From NCBI GenBank assembly GCA_003290165.1, contig QNQO01000830.1, forward strand, positions 248,001 through 312,000: a stretch of DNA of 64,000 nt. The letters are read 5' to 3'. Shown piece by piece: positions 11,155-21,619 of the stretch. A program made the position numbers and the translations under genes. The stretch is from Berberis thunbergii (Eukaryota; Streptophyta; Magnoliopsida; Ranunculales; Berberidaceae). The notes under the pieces were generated by a model that saw only the letters and a list, made by a program, of their open reading frames with translations, did no database searches and was not told where the DNA came from. Position 1 is the stretch's first letter; each line of letters opens with the position of its first letter.

Positions 11155-12360
11155 ACAAAATGAAACATCATTTGTCAATATTTGAGAAAAATAAAGAATA
11201 CATGTTTGGCCAGTCATTAAGATACCTAATAATGGAAGTATGATATACGATGGATATGACTTGCAAAGATCCTGTAAAAATGTTAAATATCTAAATTCAT
11301 CAACTTATGTTGCGTGCTATCATAATGAGTAATATTATAAAGAAATGGAGAATGAAGTTGAGATCAAGGAATCAAATTCTAGATCCAAACCAAATTACAA
11401 TACCTTTGGGAGTCAAACATTTATTTTCACTGATTTTATCATACTTCTGCATCTTAGTTCCATATCTGCATCCTTGCCAAGTAAGATTCAGTGACACGGG
11501 GTTGTATATACTAATTATACTTTTATGCACATAATCAATATAAAACTTATGATAAGTAATCAATGCTCATAATATGTTATATTTCACAAAGCGTCAAACA
11601 AGAATTATTGTCATGTCATGTGAGACACTGGTACGCCACTCATTTAGAAACCTCCGTGCAACCAAGCTCAACCCATACAATAGACATCACTCCTTTGGTG
11701 AATAGACATCAATCCTTTGTGATAAACTATTTTCTACTCCCTCAGTAGCAATATTAGTTCCACGTTGAGTAATACACAACATGAATGACATTAACTGGAC
11801 CAACTTTGTGGCTGAACATGCAACTAAAACTATCAGAAAATCAGCAAGTAAATAAAACAATCAATTTATTATAAGACAAATACGAAGAAATTAAAAATTG
11901 AACTTATAATAACAACTACAACAATGAGTTAATCATAGGAATAACAATTAAAACAACATACAACAAAACCTGAAGCAATCAACTGAACATAAGAACAACA
12001 ACTGAAATCAACTTGGGAAACACCTAACTGTGGAATGCTTAGTAGTAAAACAAAATTCAAATTGCTCAATCTAACCTTGGTATTGTTGACTACTAATCAT
12101 ATTGCTTTAGCCATCTTTGTTATTCAATGGACATGGAGGAAAAACAATATACCAAATTCCCCAATCTGAAGCACATGATAGTCTAATGTTTATGCTGCAA
12201 CATTATAGTCAATGATTGGCATAAGAAATACTGTGAGTAAATGAGGTTTGATTGGAATACTGTAAAATGAATGGAGAAAAGAAAAGGGTATGTATGTATG
12301 TATGTATACCTTGTAAAAAGGTATCGGTGGTGCTAAGTAAAATTGCTGCTTGTGGTTCTT

Positions 12361-13325
12361 TCAAAAACTGTTGCTTGTATGTATACCTTGTAAAGTAGAA
12401 TTGATGCTTGTGGTCCTTATGAAAATCTGCTTCAATATGAGAGGAACTTCTATCATCTGACTTTGAGTTAGTGTTATACCATGTCCTTCAGCAACCACAC
12501 TCTTCTTAGGACTTGTTTTCCTAATTTCCAACAGAACCAAGATTTTCTTCATCTGAGCTTATAGCAAGAACATGAACTTCATATGAATGGTTTGGTATTT
12601 CGAGGAATGATTTGATCTCCACCATTTTAACAGGACTATTAACCATGCCACTTTCGCCTTGCTCGTCTGTAGTCTCACTCCTGCAAAGCATTGAAGCACT
12701 CCCTTTAGCATTTCCTTGCAAGTCTATCCTGGGTTCCAGCTTATCATAAGATCTATATTCTTTAGCTGTCAATTCAGAGTGACTTGTGGAGTTCTGAGTG
12801 CAAACTACGGTTGTCTCTAGAAAACCCATGGTCAACTACGGTTATCTCTAGAGAACCCATGGTCATACATTCATCTCCCTCACTGCAATCTAGATAAACA
12901 TAACCATTCGTTTCCATCAACCGGGTGACGCAAAATTTCTTACTACATTTAGAACAAGTTGGTGTGCATTCATAATAATCAACTCCCAGAATGCTGTTAG
13001 CAACATATGCAGGTTCAGTAACAGCTCTGTCGCCGCCCATTTAAGGCCGGATTTTTCTAGTAAGACCTGCTTCAAATTCACCTGTACCGTGTGTATCAAA
13101 CTCGTGATGTGCAACACTTGACTTTTCATCAGGGTTTTCATGCTGTTCATTATTTCTCTCATATGCCTCAATTAAAGTAAATACTTCACCTTGCACCTCA
13201 GTGTATGCTGTCAGCCCCTTCTCAATTACCATATAATCATCCTGATCATGGTTAGTGCTACCATTAGTATCGACGGTAAGAGTTCTACCTTGTTCAGAAC
13301 TCATAACACAACTAGTTGTTGCCAA
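12361..13325 (-). pseudogene. Captured gene fragment encoding a Cys-rich (zinc-ribbon-like) protein
   Basis: From 13325 a minus-strand frame runs acidic, low-complexity sequence, meets one in-frame stop at 13041-13043 (KIRP*MGGDRAV) and continues into ECTPTCSKCSKKFCVTR...VYLDCSEGDEC. The paired cysteines (CxxCxxxxC ... CxxxxxC) suggest metal binding. A 31-bp tandem duplication (12803-12864) then shifts the frame; the continuing frame (12833-12521) carries on as NSTSHSELTAKEYRSYDKLE... to an acidic end. A splice-donor-like GTATAC follows near 12385. Family unknown; plant proteins with short CxxC modules in acidic contexts are common. One stop plus one duplication frameshift make it a pseudogene. 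Confidence 0.5.
12803..12864. repeat. 31-bp tandem duplication
   Basis: Two adjacent 31-bp units, 12803-12833 and 12834-12864, beginning AACTACGGTTRTCTCTAGAR, differ at two positions. Because 31 is not a multiple of three, the duplication breaks the minus-strand reading frame and repeats the MTMG motif in two frames. Confidence 0.9.
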
Positions 13326-13719
13326 AGAGTAATTGGAAAATCATAGAGTTGTATCCTGTATTTTCTTTTCCAGTAGTATTGAGGACAATAGATGGAAATG
13401 GAGTGAACATACTCCGAGGGCTTTTTTGTCCTTATAAATAAAAAAACACCCTGCCTCATTAGATGTGTCAAGAAAATCATCTCAAAGTCTATGTTCAACT
13501 ATAACAGTAAGAGCGTATGTACATAGAACTTACACGTGCCTGCACTTGAAGGAGTGGCAGTTTTAATATTTGGTCAAAATAAAACACATTAAGGAAAATT
13601 GTCGTGTTAATAGTCTTTACTATGTCAAACCAAATCAGGATTGCATGTTGATACTTAATCAGATATGCAGAATTGAAAGAATAAAAACCATACATTTTTC
13701 AACCAACTTCTTAACTGTT

Positions 13720-13836
13720 ATTTTTTTTTTTACGGTAAAGTACGATTTTATTGGATCCAACTCGATAGGGTTCAAACCCTGGAATTGTGATACTATCCGC
13801 CACAAGTCTGTGAACTGAGCTAGCACCCGTTGGCAT
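13720..13836 (-). mobile_element. tRNA-derived SINE
   Basis: Read on the minus strand, this is a ~117-bp unit with a box A-like GCTAGCTCAGTTC, a box B-like GGGTTTGAACCC about 35 bases later, and a terminal A run (13721-13730 as T on plus). It is flanked by 13-bp direct repeats with one difference, CTTCTTAACTGTT (13707-13719) and CTTCTTAACCGTT (13837-13849). Pol III promoter boxes, poly(A) and a long TSD together define a SINE. The family was not identified. Confidence 0.75.
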
Positions 13837-14422
13837 CTTCTTAACCGTTGGGTGGACCCTTTGAGCATCCAGTACATACTAATTTACATATATGATTCAG
13901 CTTTCTTGAAACCAACATAGTTAAATTGCATATATCCCTTTCTCAAATTCAACTTATATATGGCATATATATCTCCTTCCCTCCATTTACCTTAATGCCT
14001 AATAATACAAAATCAAGTGAAGAATAAAAAACTAAGCTTAATACTAGTAATTAAGATTTCATTTCAATCCAATAAAAAAAGTGCACCATGATCTGAAATG
14101 GAATCTCTTAAAAGATAATATTCACACTAACACCAATCCAGCCACACTGGGAACTTCTTAAACTACAAATTCTCAAAATTTAGTTCTAGACCCAGTTGAC
14201 AAATTACACCATTTGTCTTATGGTTTTTGCAGACTTGGGGCTAATTCACGAATAGTCATCGCTAGAGAAACATTTATAGATTAGCAGTGAGTCTTTCATT
14301 GTCACCCTACATAAACGCACGGGCGCCATGCATGGCTTGACATCTGTTCAGTCATAGATGGGCAAACACCGGAGGCCCTTGTGCCGCATAAATAAATTAA
14401 TCTGAGAAAGTTAGACACATAC

Positions 14423-15326
14423 CGTTTGCTTAAGAGCAGAGTCTTGTTGGATCAGCAGCCTGTTTAGATAACAACCTGAAGTCAGTAGTAACTCTTCAAG
14501 AATTGCTTCAAAGAAAAGGAAGCTCTGTTAAACAAAGAATTTCAGGATTTTTTTGGATTATGGTACACATAATCATCTAAATTTTGAAGCATCAGCAGCA
14601 ATAAAAGAATAAACAAGAACCTTTGCGCTTATCATCCTAGTGAACGGATCACCAAGAATGGCAAGCATTCCACTAATCTTGTTATAAGCCACATCTGCCA
14701 ATCGCAGCGGAAACATTTCCATCATTATTTGCTGAAGCTTCAAATCCCAATCTGCAATGGGTTCTTCAATTTACTCATTGAAAACTCAAAACCATTCTCA
14801 TAACATCTTGATGATTAAAAGTTGGGTCTATGAAGGTCTCCCGAACCAAACCCCATGCCTCTACACGAATCCTCTGAACTGCATTCATCTAATCATAACA
14901 CTTACTAATGAAAATTTACAATTTTTTGCCTATCAAACACAACGAACAAGTTTTACTGAACTCTACCTCGCGAGCTCAAGACACCAGGAAAGCGACAATG
15001 AGAGCCTCTCCGAAGGCAGGAGAGCTACATATAAGTGAAACCGCACCAACTGCAGTAGTTGCAAACCCCACAAATCCCATTGTAATCAATTCAGCAGAAC
15101 TTCATTTGGGTTCCTCTATATCCAACCGATCAGAGCTTTGGGTTTCCATCTTGCAACTTTTCAACCTGAATTTGTTCCATTTATGGGTGATTATCTTGAC
15201 CTTGGATCGATGGGATCGAGAGAGCAGAGGTGGTCTGTGATGAGTTTTTGAAGATTTTGGTTGAAGTGAAGAGAGGGGGAGTAGAGAGAGGTCTAGATTA
15301 GTAGTAGACAGAGCTTCCATTTTCAT
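14423..15326 (-). pseudogene. Captured multi-exon plant gene fragment, possibly plastid-targeted
   Basis: Three exon-like pieces are seen on the minus strand. Exon A (15326-14967) starts MKMEALSTTNLDLSLLP, a Ser/Thr-rich basic leader resembling a transit peptide. It contains a TGA after DIEEPK and a second after AFLVS, with a hydrophobic GFVGFATTAVGAVSLIC stretch between, and ends GCGAG|GTAGAG. Exon B (14751-14621) encodes LQQIMMEMFPLRLADVAYNK..., preceded by TTGCAG and followed by GTTCTT. Exon C (14524-14423) encodes FFEAILEELLLTSGCYLNRL... between AACAG and GTATGT. B and C join in phase. The parent gene was not recognised. A possible 5'-UTR exon lies at 15830-15575. Confidence 0.55.
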
Positions 15327-15997
15327 GGGAGTTACTAACTTTGAAGATTTCCATGGAAGTAGATTTTTCTTCTTCTTGTTTCGACTTCTCCAACTCTCGC
15401 CAGAGAACCATCACCGGATTTCACTCTCTGTTATCTTCTCCTTCGCCGCGTCTCTAAACCCGTCCGGTAACTATCCCATTTCTCTGTTTCAGATCGATTT
15501 CAGCTAATTTACGTTTCCAAAATTTCATTTCGATAAAAAAAGCTAGGGTTTTCCGAATTGAATTGAATCAATACCTGATTGTAGAAAATCACCTTGCAGA
15601 GACCTAATCGCACGTCTTCTTATGTTTTCATCTTCTCTCTTGCTGCATTTTCCTCCTCTCTTCTCTTTGCTCGTGAACATGGGAGGGCTAAGGATGGGGA
15701 CGTGGAGGTATAGAAGACTCCATGTTCTGCGAGAGGATCGAGATTTCTGTTCTCGGATTTCGCGGGCTGTTTGGGTTTTAAGTTTGTGAAATCTTGGCCA
15801 AAAAATAGGCGTATAAAAACTTTCCATGGCTTGTTAAGAAGACGTGCCCTAAAAACAGAATGTCATAATATTGTCAAATTATTGTATAATGACTTGGTTT
15901 GTGATGTGCACTTTATGTGTCATCAAATAAATTACAAGGACGTGTATATTATGCAAGTCATAAATTTAAGTCCTCTAAACCCCTATTTGTTGTAGTG

Positions 15998-16439
15998 TTG
16001 TAGTGTATAAATTGATGTACTAGTTGGTCGGCAAACTTTGTAATAACTCTCATTGCAATTAATAAAATCTGTTTTATTTGTGGAATGTGTCTTGTATGAA
16101 CAACTCTTATAAACTGAAATGAAAAATAGAAAACAAGAAACGAAATCAAAGTAACAAATAATTTATCTCCGAGCAGAAACTGGGCTAATTCGGCCTTGAA
16201 GAAAGCGCAAATGGTCCTGGCTAAGATTGCGTTGTCCCTCTAGTGAAGTTTTTTTTAAAGGTAACGAAGTTACTAAATAGTGAACTTTGTGCTGGTGGGC
16301 AGTTCCTTGCTGATTAACTGCTCTTGGAGTTGGTGCTCGTTTGCTAAAGTATCGTTACTTAGCTCTTTATTAGTTTGGATCGCGTTGCTAGCTTTGACTT
16401 CTGGATTTTCGCATAACTGCACTTTGGTTATCTAGGCTC
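15998..16439 (-). other. Degraded pol-side sequence of the Tat-type element
   Basis: Between the CACTA right end and the protease remnant. By position it should be the start of the reverse-transcriptase region, but no readable motif survives. The first three bases (TTG) are the CACTA target duplication. Confidence 0.3.
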
Positions 16440-17440
16440 CTCCATCCTCATAAAGTGATTCTCCTATTTTGTCTAGGCCTGATTCTTGACATGTTGGTTC
16501 TATGGGCCCGAAATGTACCTAGCAACAATTCAACTGCTTCAGGATTGCATAATGACAGCTTGCTGCTGGTTGATCTCCTCGGATAGTCCCTTGGGCATGG
16601 TTGGTTGTATATTTTATGCATTGGTGCAGGGTGGATACCACTACTTCCATATGATGAAGCCACGACCTTCCCAGAATGATGTTGTAGGTGGACGGGGCAT
16701 CAACTACCATGAACTCTTGGACAAGGTACTTTCGTAGCTGTGGCTCTCCTGCCACCACCATTAGATTGATCTTCCCGATGGGGAAGCATTTTCTCCGCTG
16801 AACTCGACCATAGCATGGGTGGCGGCAATTAGGTCTTTCTCCTATAACTGCATGTTTCGGAATGCATTGAGGAACATGACATTTAGTGAGCTTCCAGTGT
16901 CCACCAAGGTTCTCTTTACCTCCCACTTAGCGATAAGGACAAAAATGACCAAGGCATCATTGTGGGGAGAATGTACCCCTAGAGATCCTTCTCCGTAAAC
17001 GTTAGTGATGGGATCGAGTTGTGAACTCATGCGTGCTGCACTTGTCGGTCTTCATACTGAGATGGTGTCCGCATCTCGGTTAGTGTCGTTTTGCGGGACT
17101 TGTTTGATTGTTCTCCTTCAGGACTGACCCCGTGAAGGACGTAAATGACGCCAGGAGCTTCCTTTTCAATCTCCTCGACAACGTCCGTTCTTTCCTTTGC
17201 TCGGCTCTGCCTCCTGTTCGAGCCTAGGAACTCCTTGAGTTTGCCTTTCTTAATCCAGTTCTCAACTTTAGCTCTGAGGTTTCTGCAATCCTTAGTATTA
17301 TGTTTGCCTTCTTTGTGGTAGGCGCAGTATTTGTTGTTGTCTCGCTGAGCAAGGTCTCTTCACTGCTTAGGCGGAAACTTCAGCTCTTTCCAACCTTTGA
17401 TGGAATCTAGGACGTTGGGCAGGCTGGTATTGAAATGGGT
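16440..17440 (-). pseudogene. Ty3/gypsy gag zinc finger and aspartic protease remnant
   Basis: Minus-strand frames give, in order: a gag end with a CCHC-like knuckle (YCAYHKEGKHNTKDC, about 17320); a basic segment; the PHNDALVIFVLIA strand and the aspartic-protease active site VDTGSSLNVMF (about 16880-16870); then FPIGKINLMVVAG, FMVVDAPSTYNIILGRSWLH and VVSTLHQCIKY...RGDQ (16790-16560). These are hallmarks of plant Ty3/gypsy gag-pro polyproteins. The protease turn residues DTGSS are intact, but stops (for example after FPPKQ) and a frameshift between 17030 and 16926 inactivate it. It follows the truncated LTR at 17598-17440 in the same orientation. Confidence 0.85.
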
Positions 17441-17598
17441 CACAGACTTGGACCCGACTGTTTGGATTCTACCAATGATGGGCTTAGTGTTGTTTGGGCC
17501 TCTTTGGATTGAGTGTGCAATCGAAATTGTTTCGTTCTATTGATGAGATTATCATGACACGTGTATGGTGTTGATCAGATGATGGTTTGATGTATCAT
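17440..17598 (-). mobile_element. Truncated middle LTR of the Tat-type element
   Basis: The minus strand starts TGATGATACATCAAACC, the same LTR start as at 19064, and matches about 160 bp of that LTR (GATTATCATGACACGTGTA, GATGGGCTTAGTGTT). It then breaks into gag. The antisense ORF lies on one side and gag on the other, so this LTR serves as both 3' LTR of one internal unit and 5' LTR of the next. Confidence 0.7.
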
Positions 17599-17897
17599 CA
17601 GCTATTCCACCCGAGTTAGTGGATCGTCTTATCGGTCTACTAGGTCATTTCATGTACTAGTTGTGCAGTCATAATGATTGAGTCTGAGTGATTTCCTCGA
17701 ACGGTGAATTGCAATAATTGAGCTTGCGCCAGCTTGAAAGCAGGAAAGGCGAGAGTTCAGTTTTTTATATAGATCTCATGCCTGTGGAGTATAGTTCATT
17801 TACTCTTTCGATCTCAGAGATTATGTTTTGTCGTGATGTCTGTTGTGTTTTTGACTTTGCTTATCTTTCGTATTTGAAAGCTTGTACTTTTTCTCAT

Positions 17898-18450
17898 GGC
17901 GGGTCGGGATCAGCTTTTTGAAGAACTGTTCACCAGGGGCCATAAGTTTTTTTTAGGAAAGGTTGCTCTCTAAATCTGATTTAAAAGTTCTCTATAAGAC
18001 GTATGGGATTCCTGATGATCTGGTGCTTTGTACTTTGGGCACCGATCTAACGCCATTGTCCCCTCCTGAGGGGTTTATCTATCTTCACCGAGGTATGCTT
18101 CAATCGGGTGTCTGTTTTCCTATTATCAAGGCGATCTGGGAGTTCCCGGCATACCTCGGCATTGCACCAGTTTTACTTGTGCCAAACGGTTATAGGACTT
18201 TGATTGCCATTCTGATTAGGGCTAAGGATGTTGGTGTCCGAGTGTCTTCGAGGGCGATGCAACTGCTCACTTCTCCTCGGACAAACGAGCACGCTGTGTG
18301 TGTGCTGACGTTGCCAGACTGCTTTGGCAAATTGCATGATGATTTTAAATCATGATAGAAGTTTTGTTTCATGGCTCCTGTGGACTCCACGTACTTTGAG
18401 CTTATTGGTTGTCCGGTTGAGCGTGAATTTAGACCACTGAGTAAGTTGAC
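17898..18450 (+). pseudogene. Second copy of the Tat-type antisense ORF (N-terminal part)
   Basis: ATG at 17898 opens MAGRDQLFEELFTRGHKFF, a better start than the first copy. After a frameshift near 17955 the frame continues KTYGIPDDLVL, PPEGFIYLHRGMLQSG, FPIIKAIWEFPAYLG, VPNGYRTLIAI to GKLHDDFKS*, then PVDSTYFELIGCPVEREFRPLS before an apparent splice donor GTAAGT. The first copy shares this donor (near 5835), so the antisense ORF is probably spliced. Sequence stops abruptly and fuses to LTR at about 18460. About 85-90% similar to the 5289 copy over the shared part by eye. Confidence 0.65.
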
Positions 18451-18462
18451 TCATTCTCTGTG

Positions 18463-19064
18463 TCGTGGCCGATGGCATTCTGATGCTTAAGTTAGATAAG
18501 GCTTGGGAGAGGCTTAAAACTGTAAACTGAGTTGTATTGTATACCTCTAGTTCATCAACCTTATCTCCCTTTTATAGTGAAGTTGTCCTCGTTCGACTAG
18601 GCCTTTGGTGGCGTAGTTTATAAAAAATGATTTTGTTGTGGAAATCCTTTCCTGATTGGGAGTTTTCCATGTGGGATAGTTTCCTTACACGACTTGTGCT
18701 CCTAGATATGTGAGATAGATTTCTCTTTTTGAGTGTTGTCCATGCAAGGAAGTTTCCTTGCCCGACTTATACTCTTATATATGTTTCCTAGTCCGATCCA
18801 ATTTGTTGTTGGCCTGGCTGTCTTGGGTAGATATCTCAGATACTTGCCTTAGAGGTGTTACAAGTATTGGATCTGACCGCGTGATGTGTAGACTTACTGG
18901 CTCATTGCAACTCGGACCCAACTGTTTGGATTTTGCCAACGATGGGCTTAGTGTTCTTTGGGCCTCACTGCATTGAGCAAGCAATCGGGTCTGCTTCGTT
19001 CTGTTGACGAGATTATCATAACACGTGTACGGTGTTGATCAAATGACAGTTTAATGTATCATCA
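18463..19064 (-). mobile_element. 5' LTR of the Tat-type element (3' end of LTR truncated)
   Basis: The minus strand begins TGATGATACATTAAAC and aligns block by block with 4312-4994, lacking about the last 80 bases of that LTR. It is flanked on the right by CTATG (19065-19069), which matches the five bases left of 4312. This pairing is the main evidence that both LTRs bound one insertion. Confidence 0.72.
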
Positions 19065-19371
19065 CTATGCGTACCCAAAATATAAATACCCTAAACAACT
19101 AAAAGAAACTTCTATAAAATAACAAAAAATCTCCTAGAATTTACACGCTAGTGACCCTGCCTAGAGTTTAAATGGTTTTGTCATGGTCCTTATGGTTTTA
19201 GCAGGGAACCGGTGGTAAACCTGAATCGAATTTGTGAGACTCGCGGGTTAACCCAAATCGGAACCGAGGAATGTTCGGTTCACTTTTAGATTTGGCATAC
19301 CCGAATCAAACCCATGTCGTTGTCATGCTTACTGCTTATTGGTACTCAAATACTTCAGTATGAAAACAATT

Positions 19372-19625
19372 TTCTCACTCAATGGGCATGGTTGGGGGAA
19401 TAGTTGAAAAGAAATTCGATTTTGAGGCTTCAAACTCCAAATGCAACCTTCGCCACATGACCTATTGAAGGTCGCACAAGTAGTTTGGCATCCCCCAATT
19501 TTTTGATCGATTGGCATGGTTTGGGCATAGTTAAAAGGGAAATTTGATCTTGAGACTTGCAAACTCCCAATGCAACATTCACCACACGACCTATCGAAGG
19601 CATCGCAAGCAGTTCGGCACCCCTA
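19372..19625. repeat. Dimeric ~125-bp tandem repeat
   Basis: Two adjacent units share GGGCATGGTTnGGGnAATAGTT, GAGnCTTnCAAACTCC, CCACAnGACCTATnGAAGG and GGCAnCCCC. They start near 19384 and 19510 and have diverged by about 15% by eye. No coding meaning. Confidence 0.65.
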
Positions 19626-20202
19626 TCAACAATCAGACCAAGTTAGCTAAATTTTCATAACCGTACAATTGATTGAGGACTTTGACTTCTGTCAAATGAC
19701 TATCTAATGGCCTCACATCTATGGGAAGGCTATTTTGACCAAAGTCAAGTCCCTCACGCAACCCTATCTGCAATGGCTATTGGGGAAGGCTAGAACTTGG
19801 CAAGTTTGCTTGACTTGCTTAAATTTAAAAAAAAACTAGAATGTCTCAAAATTACCTTTTATTCTTATTGTGGATGCTCTAAGTGCACACACATATACAT
19901 GTACCCGTAGGCACCTAGTCTATAAATTGGAAAAAATTAGCAAGCAATTCTATTATCTTTGCCAAATTAACCAACCCATTGCAGTCAAAGTGTCCCAAAC
20001 AAGTGACACTTCATAGTTATCCAATTTACTTCCACACATCAACATTTACGATGTGTCACTAGTGCCCCTACTTATTTCTCTCAGTCTCACAACACCAGCA
20101 AAAGATGAGTCCCTTCCTTCTTTCCCATTATTCCAACTCTCCATTAATAGTAGACATATATGTTGTTGAAAGCAACAAATCTATCTCAATAAATGACGAC
20201 TT

Positions 20203-20312
20203 AATTTGGGTTGGATATACAGTGAATGTGGAGGATGGAATTTCAACTTGATTTAGGTTGGAAATACAATGAATGTGGAAGATGGAATTTCAACTCGACT
20301 TGAGTTAGAAAT
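20203..20312. repeat. Dimeric ~53-bp tandem repeat
   Basis: The unit 'GGTTGGAnATACAnTGAATGTGGAnGATGG' followed by AATTTCAACT occurs twice in a row with a third decayed start. It is probably a replication-slippage duplication. Confidence 0.6.
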
Positions 20313-21619
20313 CAAACAATGTTCAAAGCGAGGGCAATGAATTGAAGCAGAAAGGGATGTGCAATACGTTAGGACTCTTTATGCTTGGTCGGTCTCAAGG
20401 TTAGCATAAGCATCGTCCAAAGCCATTATTTATTTAATTATTTATTTATTTATTTTAAAGATTTACCCAACATACCCTACCTCTGTGTGATTGCACTTCT
20501 AAAACGTAGTTGAGCAAGGATTGTGATTTCAATCATTTGATTTTAAGAAACTTTTTTAGAAATATTTCAGTGTGTAAAGAAAAAAAAAACATAAAAATTC
20601 GAGGATACATGAACATATATAATAAATTTTGAGGGTATATGAAATATGTAAAAATACAATATGCAAGTAAATAAACCTAAGAAACACATTAAATGAAGCC
20701 TAAATACCAAAGTATCTTGTAAATTTGTAACATAATTAACAATATAGTAAAGAAATCACAAATTTCACAAACACATCTATAAATTCAAGTTAATAATCAC
20801 TGAAATTTTTACATATATTATAAAAGTCTCACAATAGTCATTTGTATCATACAAACTACATATTATACAATATAAAATTTCACCACACTATTACATAATA
20901 AACTTTCAATACTAAAATGAGTTCCTAGTTGGTTAAAACATAACAGGATTGATAGGCTTGATAACAATATTGATCCTATGACATATTAAACCTATAACAA
21001 TTGATAAACGTGTTTAGATGAGTGAAGTATCCCTTATGATAACTCCGACCAAATGGCCCATAATGGGATATTGCGGATAAGTAGCAAAGTCAAGCTCAAA
21101 AGCTTGTGTACTTTGCCCATGATAAGTCATCATGTGACTATCTTCAGTGGATGTTATTGTTGTTGGAAATAGACCATCATCCCCTATTGACCCTGACTAT
21201 TCTCAAAATATGAACTATATCCAGCCGATCGAGAAAGACTCATATTGTCGAAAGTGCATGAAAAAGAATCAACTCTAATGTCAACAAAACCATGTGAATA
21301 GATTTGGTCAATCTCATTCTCATTAACCATAGGTAGATATGCATGGTTTCTCATCATCTTAGAATGTGAACCATGGTCTACACTTTGACTCTTCTATATT
21401 GTGATTCCTCCCATATGAATGCCAACGATTCTATTGCATCACATGTTTGTGATTGTTTCACCACCACCATTCTCTATAATGACCGACATCACCATCGCCC
21501 TCATCATCATCACTCCCATTATCATTATTATCACCACCACTTTCATTATCATCATTTCTACCATCATCACTGACTTGTTCATCTATATATAGAATGCATC
21601 ACTTCATCATCACGAGTAG

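Larger units (their letters stand above)
10264..15997. mobile_element. Non-autonomous CACTA (En/Spm-type) element carrying gene fragments
   Basis: The right end reads ...CCCCTATTTGTTGTAGTG, whose reverse complement CACTACAACAAATAGGGG is a canonical CACTA terminus. The left end, GACTACAACATATATAGG, matches with the first C changed to G. Both ends are flanked by TTG (10261-10263 and 15998-16000), the 3-bp target duplication expected of CACTA elements. Subterminal blocks repeat: GATGTGCATTTTGCGTCATC near 10375 and GATGTGCACTTTATGTGTCATC near 15901, with several GACGTGT/GACGTGC motifs. No TnpA/TnpD-type transposase is visible. The interior instead holds spliced gene fragments on the minus strand, so this is a gene-capturing (Pack-CACTA-like) element. 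Confidence 0.82.
4312..19064 (-). mobile_element. Tat-type Ty3/gypsy retrotransposon with three LTR pieces and nested insertions
   Basis: The outer boundaries are set by an LTR end at 4312 (TGATGTAGTC on plus) and an LTR start at 19064 (plus reads ...TGTATCATCA). Both are flanked by the same five bases, CTATG, at 4307-4311 and 19065-19069. Minus-strand order: LTR (19064-18463), antisense-ORF fragment (18450-17898), truncated LTR (17598-17440), gag zinc finger and aspartic protease (17440-16440), a CACTA insertion (15997-10264), 3'-UTR tandem repeats (8990-8240), antisense ORF (7756-5289) and LTR (4994-4312). Reverse transcriptase, RNase H and integrase were not found. The LTR-internal-LTR-internal-LTR order under one TSD is what unequal crossing-over between LTRs produces. 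Antisense ORFs and 3'-UTR tandem repeats are documented for the Tat lineage. Confidence 0.7.
19070..21619. other. Intergenic region without recognisable genes
   Basis: AT-rich sequence with many stops on both strands. Two small tandem duplications lie in it (listed separately), plus an ATTT-rich run near 20425-20455 and an imperfect CAC/CAT-rich stretch at 21480-21570 that translates to artefactual His-rich peptides. No splice-consistent reading frame or transposon terminus was found. Confidence 0.5.

Noticed and set aside
13741..13836. Functional tRNA gene
   Set aside because: Box A and B-like motifs are present but no cloverleaf could be folded by eye; the poly(A) and flanking duplications indicate a SINE.
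15543..15827. 94-residue minus-strand frame within the CACTA element
   Set aside because: Looks like a 5'-UTR exon of the captured gene (good donor near 15575), but the peptide has no recognisable features.
21373..21573. His-rich frame
   Set aside because: Direct translation of a CAC/CAT low-complexity run.
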